64,000 nucleotides of DNA from Halegenticoccus tardaugens (GCF_004116405.1 NZ_SDIC01000003.1:372001-436000); one strand, 5' to 3'; shown: positions 9,120-19,985, numbered from the stretch's first letter. Made by a program: numbers and translations. The notes: a model not told the origin generated them from the sequence alone.

Positions 9120-9452
9120 ATGCCGAGACCAGAGGTTCTCGAACGGATTAAAACGGCCGAGAGAGAGGCCGACGAGATCGTCGAGGAGGCCGAAGCGGAC
9201 CGCGAAGAACGGATCGCCGAGGCCCGCGAGCGCGCTGACGAGATCCGCGCGGAGGCCAGACGGGAGGCCGACGAGTTGGAGGAAACCCGCCTCGCTGAGG
9301 CCAGAACGGACATCGACGCCCGCCGCGAGGAGATCCTCAGCGAGGGCGAGGCGGCCCGCGAACGGCTGGCGGCGGCCGCCGAGGACAACGTCCCCGACGC
9401 CGTCGAGTACGCCCTGACACGGTTCGAGGAGGCGGTGCATGCTCAGACCTGA
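9120..9452 (+). CDS. atpH: A-type ATP synthase subunit H (peripheral stalk)
   Basis: 110 residues, nearly all one charged helix rich in Glu, Arg and Ala with a coiled-coil pattern, as expected for the H subunit that pairs with subunit E as the peripheral stalk. It is the first gene of the operon. ATG 9120 is preferred over GTG 9114, which would only add two residues. It overlaps atpI by 14 nt, indicating translational coupling. Confidence 0.9.
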   Translation: MPRPEVLERIKTAEREADEIVEEAEADREERIAEARERADEIRAEARREADELEETRLAEARTDIDARREEILSEGEAARERLAAAAEDNVPDAVEYALTRFEEAVHAQT

Positions 9453-11703
9453 GCAGATGAGCAAGGTCTCGGTGACGGGGTCGAAGGCCGTCATGGCCGA
9501 CGTCATCGAGACCGTCCACCAACTCAACCTCCTGCACGTCTCCGACTACGACGGCTCCTGGGACGGGTTCTCCCCCGGCGATCCGGTCGCGGGCGCGGAG
9601 ACGGCGTCCGACAGGCTCGTCACCGTCCGATCGATCGAGAGCATCCTCGACGTCGACGACGACGACGCCGGCCCGGCCCGAATCGTCACGGACGACGCGC
9701 TCGAAGCGGAACTCGCGTCGGTCCGCGCGCAGGTGAACGAACTCGACGACCGCCGCGACGAGCTCCGATCGGAACTCCGCGAGGTCGAAGAGGAGATCGA
9801 CGCGATGAAGCCCTTCGCGGCGCTCGGGATCGACCTCGACCTGCTCTCCGGGTACGATTCGCTGCAGGTCGTCGTCGGCCGCGGTAAGCGTCCCGCCGTC
9901 GAGGGCGCGATCGCCGACGCGGACGACCTCGCCGAGTACGAGATCTTCGAGTCCGAGGGCGTGCTCGCCGCGTTCGCTCGACCCGCTCCCGACGCGGACG
10001 AAGACGCGCTCGCGGACGCGCTCGTCGGCACCGACTTCGCCGCCTTCGAGATCCCAGACGCCGAGGGGAGTCCGGAGGAGTACGTCGGGGAACTGCGCCA
10101 CCGCGCACAGCAGCTTCGATCGCGGCTCGCCACCGTCGAGGACGATCTGGAGGAGCTGAAACTCGACGTCGCGGGGTTCCTCCTCGCCGCCGAGGAGAAG
10201 CTCACGATCGAGGTGCAGAAGACCGAAGCGCCGCTCTCGTTCGCGACGACCGAGAACGCGTTCGTCGCCGAGGGGTGGATCCCGACGAAGCGGTACTCGC
10301 AGCTTTCGAACGCGCTCCAGACGGAGGTCGGCGACCACGTCGAGGTCGAAGAGCTCCAGCGCGCGAGCTTCAAGAGCGGCAGTCACGAGCCGTGGATCGA
10401 ACAGATCTCGGAGAGCCCGGGCGAACCGGCCGCAACGAGCGGTCGCGGACCCGACGAGTCGCGGGCGCGGCCCGCCGAATCCGACGGCGGCGAAAAGGAG
10501 GCCCGCGCCGACGGCGGCAGCGCGGTCGTCACGAAGGACGACTCGCCGCCGGTCGTCCAGAACAACCCCGGCGCGGTCAAGCCGTTCGAGGTCCTGACGA
10601 ACGCGGTCAGCCGCCCGAAGTACAACGAGTTCGACCCCTCCGTCTTCGTCTTCCTTACGTTCCCGGCCTTCTTCGGCTTCATGATCGGCGACCTCGGCTA
10701 CGGGATCGTCTACTCGCTCATCGGCTACTACCTCTACACGAACTTCGACAGTCCCGGCTTCAAGAGCATGGGCGGAATCACCATCTGGGCCGGCCTCTTC
10801 ACGATGCTGTTCGGCGTCCTCTACGGCGAGTTCTTCGGGCTGCACCTCATCTCCGAGTACCTCTGGGAGGGCGCGCTCGGCCTCAGCCACCCGCCGATCG
10901 AGAAGGGTCTCTCGCCGGGTCAGGTCGACTGGGCGCTCGGGTGGCTCGCCGTCAGCGTGCTCATCGGCATCGCCCACCTCAACATCGGGTGGATCCTCGA
11001 CTTCGTCGAGACGCTCGAACTGCACGACTTCAAACACGCCCTTTACGAGAGCGGGTCGTGGCTCCTGATGCTGAACGGCCTGTGGATCTGGATCTTCAGC
11101 GACGCCCTTCGCGGGACGTCGCCGGCGTTCCTCTACACGACGTTCTCGACCGACGGCGTGATTCCGATCGGGTTCAACGGCTTCCCAGCGATGGAAGTGT
11201 TTTCCATCCCCGGCGTCGGACCGATCACCGTGCCACTGCTCGTCTTCCTGCTCGGGCTCGGACTGCTCGTCGTGGGCGAGCCCGCGGAGTCCATCGAATT
11301 CCTGAACGTGCTCGTGAACGTGCTGTCGTACACCCGGATCGCCGCGGTGCTGCTGGCGAAGGCGGGGATGGCCTTCACGGTCAACCTCCTGTTCTTCGGG
11401 GCGTACGAGTCCGACGGCGAGTTCCACTTCATGACCAGCTACGGTCCGGAGTACGTCATCGGCGAGTACGGGGCGGAGGCGATCATGTTCCCCGGCCTCG
11501 TCCACGGTGGTGCGGCCACCATCCTGCTCGGCATTATCGTCCTCGTCGTCGGGCACCTGCTGGTGCTCGCGCTCGGCGTAACCAGCGCCGGCCTGCAGGC
11601 CGTCCGTCTCGAGTACGTCGAGTTCTTCGGCAAGTTCTACGAGGGCGGCGGCGACGAGTACAAGCCGTTCGGCTACGAGCGGCGGTACACCACGCAGGAC
11701 TAA
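9439..11703 (+). CDS. atpI: A-type ATP synthase subunit I (membrane stator, a-type)
   Basis: 754 residues. It is the membrane subunit forming the ion half-channels next to the c-ring. The N-terminal ~400 residues are cytosolic and largely coiled coil. The C-terminal half has about seven or eight membrane segments beginning near residue 397 (FVFLTFPAFFGFMIGDLGYGI). The conserved IEFLNVLVNVLSYTRIAAVLLAKAGMA region contains the Arg facing the c-ring carboxylate. A Ser/Glu/Asp/Gly-rich insertion (about 324-368) looks disordered and sits just before the membrane domain. Confidence 0.95.
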   Translation: MLRPEQMSKVSVTGSKAVMADVIETVHQLNLLHVSDYDGSWDGFSPGDPVAGAETASDRLVTVRSIESILDVDDDDAGPARIVTDDALEAELASVRAQVNELDDRRDELRSELREVEEEIDAMKPFAALGIDLDLLSGYDSLQVVVGRGKRPAVEGAIADADDLAEYEIFESEGVLAAFARPAPDADEDALADALVGTDFAAFEIPDAEGSPEEYVGELRHRAQQLRSRLATVEDDLEELKLDVAGFLLAAEEKLTIEVQKTEAPLSFATTENAFVAEGWIPTKRYSQLSNALQTEVGDHVEVEELQRASFKSGSHEPWIEQISESPGEPAATSGRGPDESRARPAESDGGEKEARADGGSAVVTKDDSPPVVQNNPGAVKPFEVLTNAVSRPKYNEFDPSVFVFLTFPAFFGFMIGDLGYGIVYSLIGYYLYTNFDSPGFKSMGGITIWAGLFTMLFGVLYGEFFGLHLISEYLWEGALGLSHPPIEKGLSPGQVDWALGWLAVSVLIGIAHLNIGWILDFVETLELHDFKHALYESGSWLLMLNGLWIWIFSDALRGTSPAFLYTTFSTDGVIPIGFNGFPAMEVFSIPGVGPITVPLLVFLLGLGLLVVGEPAESIEFLNVLVNVLSYTRIAAVLLAKAGMAFTVNLLFFGAYESDGEFHFMTSYGPEYVIGEYGAEAIMFPGLVHGGAATILLGIIVLVVGHLLVLALGVTSAGLQAVRLEYVEFFGKFYEGGGDEYKPFGYERRYTTQD

Positions 11704-11885
11704 CGACCCTCTCGGATCGGGTCTTCACGTTTTAATCTTCTTCGCGTAACCGGTAGCCATCGCCTCGTTCGTCCCCCTTCCAGTAGTTTCGCTCGCCTTC
11801 TTTGGGAAGCTTTATGAGCGACCTGAGGTGAACTACGAACGTTCGGAGACGACAAAACCCGTATTAAAAGGACTTCCACCCACAC
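11704..11885 (+). promoter_or_regulatory. gap with probable internal promoter for atpK
   Basis: The only sizeable gap inside atpH-B is 182 nt. It begins with T-rich sequence after the atpI stop and ends with GTATTAAAAGG (about 11860-11870), whose centre is 20-24 nt before the atpK ATG, slightly closer than usual for a leaderless promoter. A separate promoter would help make the many c subunits needed per enzyme. Also present is CTTTATGA near 11812. Confidence 0.5.
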
Positions 11886-12140
11886 ATGTTTGAAATCGCC
11901 ACAGAGTTCGCCAACGTTGCACAGCAAGGCGGCGGTCCAGCCATCGACGCGAGCGCCGCGGCCGCCCTCGCGGTCGGTCTCGCCGCGTTCGGCGCGGGGT
12001 ACGCGGAGCGCGGCATCGGCGCCGCGGCGGTCGGCGCGGTCGCCGAGAACGAGGACCTCTTCGTCCGGGGCCTGATCCTCACGGTCCTGCCGGAGACGCT
12101 CGTCATCCTCGCGCTGGTCGTCGTGTTCCTGGTCGGCTAA
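11886..12140 (+). CDS. atpK: A-type ATP synthase subunit K (c-ring proteolipid)
   Basis: 84 residues forming one two-helix hairpin: Ala/Gly-rich helix at about 20-52, polar loop AENEDLF (53-59), second helix about 60-83. The ion-binding carboxylate is Glu70 in VLPETLVI. A single hairpin with one carboxylate per subunit is the usual archaeal form. The first residues (MFEIATEFANVAQQGGG) may be a short periplasmic tail. Preceded by its own likely promoter. Confidence 0.93.
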   Translation: MFEIATEFANVAQQGGGPAIDASAAAALAVGLAAFGAGYAERGIGAAAVGAVAENEDLFVRGLILTVLPETLVILALVVVFLVG

Positions 12141-12162
12141 ACCGCCTTTCTCCCCTCTCACA

Positions 12163-12744
12163 ATGAGTTTGGAAACAGTCGTCGAGGACATTCGAGACGA
12201 GGCCCGCGCGCGTGCGGAGGAGATCCGCGCCGAGGGCGACCGGCGCGCGGAGGAGATCATCGCCGACGCGGAGGCGGACGCGGCGCGCATCCTCGAAGAG
12301 CGCGAAGCGGCCGTCGAGCGCCGGATCGACCAGGAGCGCGAACAGACCCTCTCCAGCGCGAAGCTCGAAGCGAAGCAGGAGCGGCTCGAAGCCCGCCGCG
12401 ACGTGCTGCAGCAGGTCCGCGCGGAGGTCGAGCGGTCGCTCGTCGAACTCGACGGGACGAAGCGCGAGACGCTCACCCGCGAGCTGCTCGACGCGGCGGC
12501 CGAGGAGTTCGACGCGGACGACGACGTTCGCGTCTACGGCCGCGCGGACGACGAGGCGCTGCTCGCGGCGATCGCCGACGACTACGACGGGTTCGACGTC
12601 GCCGGCGAGTACGACTGCCTCGGGGGCGTCGTCGTCGAGAGCACGGCCTCGCGGGTCCGGGTGAACAACACCTTCGACTCGGTCCTCGAAGCGGTCTGGG
12701 AGGACAACTTGAAGGAACTGAGCGCCCGACTCTTCGAGCAATGA
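12163..12744 (+). CDS. atpE: A-type ATP synthase subunit E (peripheral stalk)
   Basis: 193 residues. A long N-terminal coiled coil (about 1-105, repeated Arg/Ala/Glu heptads such as RAEEIRAEGDRRAEEIIADAE) is followed by a globular C-terminal domain with the conserved GGVVVESTASRVRVNNTFDS segment typical of subunit E. It overlaps atpC by 4 nt (ATGA), so the two are translationally coupled. Confidence 0.93.
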   Translation: MSLETVVEDIRDEARARAEEIRAEGDRRAEEIIADAEADAARILEEREAAVERRIDQEREQTLSSAKLEAKQERLEARRDVLQQVRAEVERSLVELDGTKRETLTRELLDAAAEEFDADDDVRVYGRADDEALLAAIADDYDGFDVAGEYDCLGGVVVESTASRVRVNNTFDSVLEAVWEDNLKELSARLFEQ

Positions 12745-13787
12745 GCGCCGCCGGGAGTTCGAATCCGGAGTACGTCAACGCCCGCGTCAGGGCTCGACGC
12801 GGTGCCCTGTACAGCGACGAGGACTACCGCAAGCTGGTTCGGATGGGACCGGCCGAGATCGCCCGCTTCATGGAGGAGTCGGAGTACGAGGCGGAGATAA
12901 ACGCGCTCGGGGCGCGGTACTCCGGCGTCGACCTCATCGAGTACGCGTTGAACCGCAACCTCGCGAAGCAGTTCGACGACATCCTCGACTGGGCGAACGG
13001 CCGGCTGTACGGTCTCATCGCCCGCTACCTGCGGAAGTTCGACGCGTGGAACGTCAAGACGGTGCTCCGGGGGCTGTACTCGGAGCTCGACCGGCAGGCG
13101 ATCGAGGACGACCTCATCCGCGCCGGCGAGTTCGACGAGCGGCTCGTGAACCGGTTGCTCGACGCGGGCTCCATCGAGGAGGCCGTCGAGCTGCTGGACC
13201 GCACCATCTTCGGCGACGCGCTCGCCGACGCGTACGAGGACTACGAGGAGACCGGCGTTCTCGTCCCCCTCGAAAACGCGGTCGACCGCGCGTTCTACGA
13301 GAACCTCCTCGACGGGCTCGTCGTCGACGAGGCGACCCAGCAGTACCACGAGTTCCTGCGAGCGGAGATCGACTTCCGAAACGCTCGGAACGCCCTGCGG
13401 CTCGCCCGAAGCGGCGCGGAGATCGATCCCTCGGAGTACTACATCGACGGCGGGCGGCTCTTCAACGCGTCGGAGCTTTCGGCGCTGGCACAGAACACGG
13501 ACGAACTGGTCTCGCGCATCCGCGACAGCGCGTACGGCGACGACCTCTCGGCGGCGGTCGACGAGTTGGAGCAGGCCGAGAGCCTGATCGGATTCGAGCG
13601 CGCGCTGGAGGCGGCGCTGCTCGAATACTCCGACAGCCTCGGGTACGTGTTCCCGCTGTCGGTGACGCCGATCATCTCGTACATCCTTGCGAAGGAGCGC
13701 GAAGTGGAGAACATCAGGGCGATCGCCCGCGGCCGCGAGGCCGGCCTCGACGCGGAGGAGATCGAAGAGGAGCTCGTGATACTATGA
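12741..13787 (+). CDS. atpC: A-type ATP synthase subunit C (d-like rotor collar)
   Basis: 348 residues, mostly helical, the expected length for the funnel-shaped subunit linking the central stalk to the c-ring. Conserved features include the N-terminal [15 protein letters not shown] start and the C-terminal [29 protein letters not shown] motif that marks this family. It starts in the ATGA overlap with atpE and ends in an ATGA overlap with atpF. Confidence 0.93.
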   Translation: MSAAGSSNPEYVNARVRARRGALYSDEDYRKLVRMGPAEIARFMEESEYEAEINALGARYSGVDLIEYALNRNLAKQFDDILDWANGRLYGLIARYLRKFDAWNVKTVLRGLYSELDRQAIEDDLIRAGEFDERLVNRLLDAGSIEEAVELLDRTIFGDALADAYEDYEETGVLVPLENAVDRAFYENLLDGLVVDEATQQYHEFLRAEIDFRNARNALRLARSGAEIDPSEYYIDGGRLFNASELSALAQNTDELVSRIRDSAYGDDLSAAVDELEQAESLIGFERALEAALLEYSDSLGYVFPLSVTPIISYILAKEREVENIRAIARGREAGLDAEEIEEELVIL

Positions 13788-14107
13788 GTCAGGAGATCGC
13801 CGTCATCGGCAGTCCGGATTTCACCACCGGGTTCCGCCTCGCCGGCGTCCGCAAGTTCGAGAACGTCCCCGACGAGGAGAAGGACGAACGGCTCGACGAC
13901 GCCGTCGAGCGGACGCTGTCCGACGACGACGTGGGCATCGTGGTGATGCACGCCGACGACCTCGACTCCCTCTCCCGGAACGCCCGGCGGGCGGTCGAGA
14001 CGAGCATCGAGCCGACGCTCGTGACCCTCGGCGGCGGCGCGGGCAGCGGCGGACTGCGCGAACAGATCAAACGAGCTATCGGCATCGACCTCATGGAGGA
14101 AGATTAA
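13784..14107 (+). CDS. atpF: A-type ATP synthase subunit F (central rotor)
   Basis: 107 residues: [22 protein letters not shown] start, [11 protein letters not shown] in the middle and a C-terminal helix ending GIDLMEED. This matches the small Rossmann-like subunit F of the central stalk. The start is set at 13784 in the ATGA overlap with atpC; upstream open frame only shadows atpC. atpA follows 3 nt after the stop. Confidence 0.93.
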   Translation: MSQEIAVIGSPDFTTGFRLAGVRKFENVPDEEKDERLDDAVERTLSDDDVGIVVMHADDLDSLSRNARRAVETSIEPTLVTLGGGAGSGGLREQIKRAIGIDLMEED

Positions 14108-14110
14108 CGA

Positions 14111-15871
14111 ATGAGTCAGGCAACACAGGAGACCGTCCGCGAGGACGGTGTCATTCAGAGCGTGAGTGGTCCGGTCGTGACCGCCCGCGATCTCGACGCC
14201 CGGATGAACGACGTCGTCTACGTCGGCGACGAAGGGCTGATGGGCGAAGTGATCGAGATCGAGGGCGACCTCACGACGGTTCAGGTGTACGAGGAGACCT
14301 CCGGCGTCGGCCCCGGCGAACCCGTCGAGAACACGGGCGAGCCGTTGACGGTCGACCTCGGTCCCGGCCTCCTGGACACGATCTACGACGGTGTCCAGCG
14401 GCCGCTGGACGTACTGGAGAGCAAGATGCAGAGCGCCTTCCTCGACCGCGGCGTCGACGCGCCCGGCATCGAGATGGACAAAGAGTGGGAGTTCTCCCCC
14501 GAGGTCTCGGTCGGCGACGCGGTCGAACCCGGCGACGTCGTCGGCGTCGTCGAGGAGACGGTCACGATCGACCACAAGGTGCTCGTCCCCCCGAACTTCG
14601 AGGGCGGCGAGGTCGCGAGCGTCGAGGAGGGCGCGTTCACCGTCACCGAGACGGTCGTCGAACTCGACAACGGCGAGGAGATCACGATGCACCAGGAGTG
14701 GCCGGTGCGCGAGGCGCGCCCGTCGGCGGAGAAGAAGACGCCGCGGACGCCGCTCGTCTCCGGACAACGCATCCTCGACGGCCTCTTCCCCATCGCCAAG
14801 GGCGGGACGGCCGCCATCCCGGGTCCGTTCGGGTCCGGGAAGACGGTCACCCAGCACCAGCTCGCGAAGTACGCGGACGCGGACATCATCGTCTACGTCG
14901 GCTGCGGCGAGCGCGGCAACGAGATGACCGAGGTGATCGAGGACTTCCCCGAGCTGGAGGACCCGACGACCGGCAACCCGCTCATGGCCCGGACGTCGCT
15001 CATCGCCAACACGTCGAACATGCCCGTGGCGGCGCGCGAGTCGTGCATCTACACGGGGATCACCATCGCGGAGTTCTACCGCGACATGGGGTACGACGTG
15101 GCGCTCATGGCCGACTCCACCTCGCGGTGGGCCGAGGCGATGCGCGAGATCTCCTCCCGGCTCGAGGAGATGCCCGGCGAGGAGGGGTACCCGGCGTACC
15201 TCGCCGCGCGGCTCTCGGAGTTCTACGAGCGCGCCGGCTACTTCGAGAACATCAACGGCACGGAGGGCTCCGTCTCGGCGATCGGCGCGGTGTCGCCGCC
15301 GGGCGGCGACTTCTCCGAGCCGGTCACCCAGAACACCCTCCGCATCGTGAAGACGTTCTGGGCGCTCGACGCCGACCTCGCGGAGCGGCGTCACTTCCCG
15401 GCGATCAACTGGAACGAGTCCTACTCGCTGTACAAAGACCAGCTCGACCCGTGGTTCATCGAGAACGTCTCCGACGACTGGGCCGAGGAGCGCCAGTGGG
15501 CGGTCGACGTGCTCGACGAGGAGGACGAACTGCAGGAGATCGTCCAGCTCGTCGGCAAGGACGCCCTGCCGGAGGACCAGCAGCTGACGCTCGACGCCGC
15601 GCGGTACCTCCGCGAGGCGTACCTCCAGCAGAACGCGTTCCACGACGTCGACACCTACTGCCCGCCGAAGAAGACGTACCTCATCCTCACCACCATCCAC
15701 GCGTACTACGACGAGGCGTTCAAGGCGCTCGAGGCCGGCGTCCCCGTCGAGGAGATCACGGCCATCGACGCCGCGCCGCGCATCAACCGCATCGGCGTCC
15801 AGGAGAACTACGAGGAGTACGTGGCGGAGCTCAAAGAGGAGATCGCGGAGCAACTCCGGGAGCTGTACTAA
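14111..15871 (+). CDS. atpA: A-type ATP synthase catalytic subunit A
   Basis: 586 residues, the catalytic nucleotide-binding subunit. Walker A GPFGSGKT is at 238-245, and the non-homologous region typical of the A subunit lies between the N-terminal barrel and the ATPase core. [18 protein letters not shown] carries the Walker B and arginine-contact region. The gene is continuous: no intein sits in the P-loop, although archaeal A subunits often carry one there. It shares one base with the atpB start (TAATG). Confidence 0.97.
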   Translation: MSQATQETVREDGVIQSVSGPVVTARDLDARMNDVVYVGDEGLMGEVIEIEGDLTTVQVYEETSGVGPGEPVENTGEPLTVDLGPGLLDTIYDGVQRPLDVLESKMQSAFLDRGVDAPGIEMDKEWEFSPEVSVGDAVEPGDVVGVVEETVTIDHKVLVPPNFEGGEVASVEEGAFTVTETVVELDNGEEITMHQEWPVREARPSAEKKTPRTPLVSGQRILDGLFPIAKGGTAAIPGPFGSGKTVTQHQLAKYADADIIVYVGCGERGNEMTEVIEDFPELEDPTTGNPLMARTSLIANTSNMPVAARESCIYTGITIAEFYRDMGYDVALMADSTSRWAEAMREISSRLEEMPGEEGYPAYLAARLSEFYERAGYFENINGTEGSVSAIGAVSPPGGDFSEPVTQNTLRIVKTFWALDADLAERRHFPAINWNESYSLYKDQLDPWFIENVSDDWAEERQWAVDVLDEEDELQEIVQLVGKDALPEDQQLTLDAARYLREAYLQQNAFHDVDTYCPPKKTYLILTTIHAYYDEAFKALEAGVPVEEITAIDAAPRINRIGVQENYEEYVAELKEEIAEQLRELY

Positions 15872-17352
15872 TGAAAGAGTACCAGACAATAACCGAGATC
15901 AGCGGTCCGCTGGTGTTCGCCGAGGTGGACGAGCCGATCGGCTACGACGAGATCGTCGAGATCGAGACGCCGAACGGCGAGACCAAGCGCGGACAGATCC
16001 TCGAATCCTCGGAAGGGATCGTCGCCATCCAGGTGTTCGAGGGGACCACCGGCATCGACAAGAACGCGTCCGTCCGCTTCGTCGGCGAGACGCTGAAGAT
16101 GCCCGTCACCGAGGACCTCCTCGGGCGGGTGCTCGACGGCTCCGGCCAGCCCATCGACGGCGGGCCGGAGATCGTCCCGGACGACCGCCACGACATCGTC
16201 GGGGCGGCCATCAACCCCTTCTCGCGGGAGTACCCCGAGGAGTTCATCCAGACCGGCGTCTCCGCCATCGACGGGATGAACACGCTCGTCCGCGGGCAGA
16301 AGCTGCCAATCTTCTCCGGCTCAGGCCTGCCGCACAACGACCTCGCGCTCCAGATCGCCCGACAGGCGACCGTGCCGGAGGAGGCCAGCGAGGCGGGCTC
16401 CTCGGACGAAGCGAGCGGCGAAGCGCCGCGGGCCGAAGATGAGGGCGAGGGCGGGTCGGAGTTCGCGGTGATCTTCGGCGCGATGGGGATCACGGCCGAG
16501 GAGGCGAACGAGTTCATGGAGGACTTCGAACGCACCGGCGCGCTGGAGCGCTCCGTGGTCTTCATGAACCTCGCGGACGACCCCGCCGTCGAGCGGACGG
16601 TCACCCCGCGGATGGCGCTGACGACCGCCGAGTACCTCGCCTTCGAGAAGGACTACCACGTGCTGGTCATCCTCACGGACATGACCAACTACTGCGAGGC
16701 GCTGCGCGAGATCGGCGCGGCGCGCGAGGAGGTGCCGGGCCGGCGGGGGTACCCCGGGTACATGTACACCGACCTGGCGCAACTGTACGAGCGCGCGGGC
16801 CGCATCGAGGGCCGCGACGGGTCGGTCACGCAGATCCCGATCCTCACGATGCCCGGCGACGACGACACCCACCCGATCCCGGACCTCACCGGCTACATCA
16901 CGGAGGGGCAGATCTACGTCGACCGCGGGCTCAACAGCCAGGGCATCCAGCCGCCGATCAACCCGCTGCCGAGCCTCTCGCGGCTGATGGACGACGGCAT
17001 CGGCGAGGGCCTCACCCGCGAGGATCACGCCGACGTCTCCGACCAGATGTACGCCGCCTACGCCGAGGGCGAGGACCTGCGCGACCTCGTGAACATCGTC
17101 GGCCGCGAGGCGCTGTCGGAGCGCGACAACAAGTACCTCGACTTCGCGGACCGCTTCGAGACGGAGTTCGTCGATCAGGGCTTCGACACCAACCGCTCCA
17201 TCGACGAGACGCTGGACATCGGGTGGGAGCTCCTCTCGATGTTCCCGAAGACGGAGCTGAACCGCGTCGACGAGGACCTCATCGAGAAGTACTACCTCGA
17301 AGACGAGGCCGAGAGCGAGGACGAGGCGGAGGCCGTCGAGGCCGAGGCCTGA
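15871..17352 (+). CDS. atpB: A-type ATP synthase regulatory subunit B
   Basis: 493 residues. It is the non-catalytic nucleotide-site partner of subunit A; Walker A is degenerate ([12 protein letters not shown], about 148-159). [31 protein letters not shown] is the family hallmark. A Glu/Ser/Ala/Gly-rich insertion (about 171-195) is longer than the short acidic loop I recall in other haloarchaeal B subunits, and the C-terminus is a Glu-rich tail. The start is fixed by the TAATG junction with atpA. It ends convergent with the asparagine-synthase-like gene. Confidence 0.96.
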   Translation: MKEYQTITEISGPLVFAEVDEPIGYDEIVEIETPNGETKRGQILESSEGIVAIQVFEGTTGIDKNASVRFVGETLKMPVTEDLLGRVLDGSGQPIDGGPEIVPDDRHDIVGAAINPFSREYPEEFIQTGVSAIDGMNTLVRGQKLPIFSGSGLPHNDLALQIARQATVPEEASEAGSSDEASGEAPRAEDEGEGGSEFAVIFGAMGITAEEANEFMEDFERTGALERSVVFMNLADDPAVERTVTPRMALTTAEYLAFEKDYHVLVILTDMTNYCEALREIGAAREEVPGRRGYPGYMYTDLAQLYERAGRIEGRDGSVTQIPILTMPGDDDTHPIPDLTGYITEGQIYVDRGLNSQGIQPPINPLPSLSRLMDDGIGEGLTREDHADVSDQMYAAYAEGEDLRDLVNIVGREALSERDNKYLDFADRFETEFVDQGFDTNRSIDETLDIGWELLSMFPKTELNRVDEDLIEKYYLEDEAESEDEAEAVEAEA

Positions 17353-17360
17353 ACGGTCAC

Positions 17361-17365
17361 TTTTT
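17361..17365 (+). terminator. T-tract terminator after atpB
   Basis: A TTTTT run begins nine nt after the atpB stop in the 50-nt convergent gap; archaeal transcription commonly ends at such tracts. Confidence 0.4.
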
Positions 17366-17402
17366 CGCTTGGGCGGTCGTTCGCCCGCCGACGCGCCGTC
17401 CC

Positions 17403-19118
17403 TCAGAACCCGAATACGCGCTCTTCGCCGGCCGGCACGGGTTCGAGGTTCGTGTCGGCGAGCACGCGGTCGCGCCAGATGGCGTACGTCAGGAGGTTCC
17501 ACGACTGGCGGCCGGCCTCCTCGGTGGCCTCCTTTCGAAGCCGGTCGGGTACGAACTCGGGCAGTTCGTACTTCTCGAAGGCGTCCGCGAGCGCGCCGCC
17601 CTCGCGGTAGCGCCGGTACGGGAGGACGCCGGCTCCCTTCTCCTTGTGCGCGTCGTAGCCCGGGAGGCGCTTCTCGACGAGGTTCTTCAGGAGGTACTTC
17701 GGCGTCAGGTCGCGGATGCCCCGGAGCCCCTGGATGTACCGACGGTCGGCCGGCACCGACAGCGAACAGCGCACCATCGTTTCCGTCTCGTACGGCGAGA
17801 CGAGGGGCTTCCCGTGGGCGTGGGCGAGCTGCCGGTACCGCCCGCCGTTGCCGTGGCTGTAGAGGCTGAAGAGGTGGGCGAACTCCATCCGCTTTCCGAA
17901 CGACCGCGCGTCCATGCGCGCGCTGACGATCCGGTTCTGCGTGTAGTCGGCGAGCCGCCGACAGCGCTGGGCGACGAGGTCCTCGCCCACGAACGCCGCG
18001 ACGAGCTCGGGTTCGACGTACTTTACGATCTGCTGGTAGTACGACTCGGGGTCGGACGGACTTCGGTTGAGCTGGTCGGACAGCGTCAGGAGGGTTCGAA
18101 GGCGGTCGCTGATCGGCTTCGGCCCCCGGGCGGCGGCGATTCCGACGCCGGGCAGCGACAGCGCCGGTTCGAGCCACGAGGCGATCCGCGCGCTCTTTAT
18201 ATCCATCCCGAACAACGTGTCCGCGCCGATGGAGGAGACGTACGTCCCCGCCTCGCCGTGGCGGATCCCCTGCTCGACGAGGACCGACGGGAACGCGTAT
18301 GACGGCGAGCCGTGCGCTTCGATCCCGGCTTCGGTGTGCGCGAGCACGTCGTCCTCGTCGAGCATGAGCTGTCGGAAGTTCGCCCCGAGCAGGTCGGCCG
18401 CCTCCTCCGCGTACTCGATCTCGTAGGCGTACTCGGGCGAGTCGATTCCGACCGAGAGCGCCGGGACCGACTCGTCGAAGTAGGTGTGCGTGAGCGTCGA
18501 GTCCACGCCGCCCGAAAAGAGGTTCACGACGCGTTCGTCGCCCGTCGCCGACGCGAGCACGCCCGCGAGCGTCTCGTCTACCACCTCCTCGGCCTCCGAC
18601 GGCGGGACCGTCTCGTCGACCCGAAGGCGGTCGGTGAGCGTCGTCTCCCACTCGTTCGGCTCGCCGCTCCACCGGAGCCACTCGCTCTGCCCGAGCAGGC
18701 GGATGCCGGTGACGAGCGAGCCCGGTCCGAGCGGCCCCCGGTAGAGCAGGTGATCCGCGATGGCCCGGCGGGGGACGGTCCGATCCTCGACCGAGAGGTG
18801 AGAGAGCGCCGTCCGGAAGTGGTCCGTGACGACCGCGGTTCCGTCGGAACCTTGGAGGTAGTAGAGTTCCCGCGTCGTCGTCGGGCTTCGGTACGCGTAC
18901 ACCGCCTCGGCGTGGTCCCCGTCGACCGCGACGTGCGCGACGACCGCGTTCTCGGCGACGCGGCCGATCCGCTCCTGGGCCTCGGCGACCGAGTCGACGG
19001 TCCGAACGAACCGCTCCAGCGCGTCGAGATCGAGCGCCGAGACGAACCACGGGCCGTCGTCCGTCTCGACGACGCGGACCCGCGGATCGGAGAACGAGAC
19101 GATGAGTTCGTCAGCCAT
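17403..19118 (-). CDS. asparagine-synthase-like PP-loop ATPase inside the ATP synthase locus
   Basis: 571 residues from ATG 19118. The C-terminal part has an intact PP-loop (FSGGVDST, around residue 200), so it should adenylate a carboxylate for amide formation, as in asparagine synthetase. The N-terminal ~190 residues resemble a glutaminase-type fold, but the protein does not begin Met-Cys, so the nucleophilic Cys2 of class II amidotransferases is missing; it may use free ammonia or another amine. It lies antisense between atpB and atpD. The start is chosen because a TATA-like CATAATAATGG is centred about 26 nt upstream; an in-frame ATG at 19145 would overlap that box. Confidence 0.82.
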   Translation of the reverse strand: MADELIVSFSDPRVRVVETDDGPWFVSALDLDALERFVRTVDSVAEAQERIGRVAENAVVAHVAVDGDHAEAVYAYRSPTTTRELYYLQGSDGTAVVTDHFRTALSHLSVEDRTVPRRAIADHLLYRGPLGPGSLVTGIRLLGQSEWLRWSGEPNEWETTLTDRLRVDETVPPSEAEEVVDETLAGVLASATGDERVVNLFSGGVDSTLTHTYFDESVPALSVGIDSPEYAYEIEYAEEAADLLGANFRQLMLDEDDVLAHTEAGIEAHGSPSYAFPSVLVEQGIRHGEAGTYVSSIGADTLFGMDIKSARIASWLEPALSLPGVGIAAARGPKPISDRLRTLLTLSDQLNRSPSDPESYYQQIVKYVEPELVAAFVGEDLVAQRCRRLADYTQNRIVSARMDARSFGKRMEFAHLFSLYSHGNGGRYRQLAHAHGKPLVSPYETETMVRCSLSVPADRRYIQGLRGIRDLTPKYLLKNLVEKRLPGYDAHKEKGAGVLPYRRYREGGALADAFEKYELPEFVPDRLRKEATEEAGRQSWNLLTYAIWRDRVLADTNLEPVPAGEERVFGF

Positions 19119-19289
19119 GTGTACCCCGTGACGGACGGAGGCCATTATTATGCGTCGAGTAAAGAAACCGCGACGACGGTTCGCGAACGGTTCGCTCGCG
19201 GGCGTCGAAACCGGCCGCCCGCCCGAACCGTCGTCGCCGTCTCGGACTGTAAAAGATTATCTGTCCACGTCGACAAACCCACCGTAATA

Positions 19290-19985
19290 ATGGCCGAAGA
19301 CGTCAAACCGACCCGCAAGAACCTCATGGAGATCGAGGACCGGATCGAGCTCTCCGAGCGGGGTCACGACACGCTGGAGCAGAAGCGTGACGGCCTCATC
19401 ATGGAGTTCATGGACATCCTCGATCAGGCTCAGGAGGTGCGGGGCGGCCTCAACGACGACTACGAGCGCGCCCAGCGCACGATCAACATGGCCCGCGCGA
19501 TGGAAGGCGACGTCGCGGTCCGCGGCGCGGCCGCCGCGCTCAAGGAGCACCCCGAAATCACGACCCAGTCGAAGAACATCATGGGGGTCGTCGTCCCCCA
19601 GATCGAGTCCAGCCGGGTGAAAAAGAGCCTCGACCAGCGCGGGTACGGCCTGCTCGGCACGAGCGCGCGCATCGACGAGGCGGCGGAGGCGTACGAGGAC
19701 CTCCTCGAATCCATCATCCTCGCCGCGGAGGTCGAGACGGCGATGAAGAAGATGCTGGAGGAGATCGAGACAACGAAGCGCCGCGTGAACGCGCTGGAGT
19801 TCAAGCTCCTGCCGGACCTGTACGACAGCCAGGACTACATCGAGCAGAAGCTCGAAGAGCAGGAGCGCGAGGAGATCTTCCGGCTCAAGAAGATCAAGGC
19901 GAAGAAGGAAGAAGAGGAGAAGGCGCAGAAGGAAGCGGACGAGGCCGCCGCGAAAGAGCCGGGAACGGTCACCGCCGACGACTGA
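19290..19985 (+). CDS. atpD: A-type ATP synthase subunit D (central rotor shaft)
   Basis: 231 residues in two long helices, from [31 protein letters not shown] to [17 protein letters not shown], the classic subunit D ends; the C-terminus is a Lys/Glu coiled coil. It turns inside the A3B3 head. It is separated from atpB by the antisense PP-loop gene, so it is transcribed separately; TGTAAAAGATTA near 19249-19260 is a likely promoter about 36 nt upstream of the ATG. Confidence 0.95.
   Translation: MAEDVKPTRKNLMEIEDRIELSERGHDTLEQKRDGLIMEFMDILDQAQEVRGGLNDDYERAQRTINMARAMEGDVAVRGAAAALKEHPEITTQSKNIMGVVVPQIESSRVKKSLDQRGYGLLGTSARIDEAAEAYEDLLESIILAAEVETAMKKMLEEIETTKRRVNALEFKLLPDLYDSQDYIEQKLEEQEREEIFRLKKIKAKKEEEEKAQKEADEAAAKEPGTVTADD

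Noticed and set aside
9337..11556. Long open frame antisense to atpI, and similar long antisense frames over atpA (13439-15889), the Bat regulator (50279-52753) and the thermosome gene (59301-61034)
   Set aside because: High GC makes stop codons rare in alternative frames; these translations are Arg/Val/Asp-rich mirror images of known genes with no family motifs.
14822..14845. Possible intein in the P-loop of AtpA
   Set aside because: The coding sequence is uninterrupted around GPFGSGKT and the length is normal.
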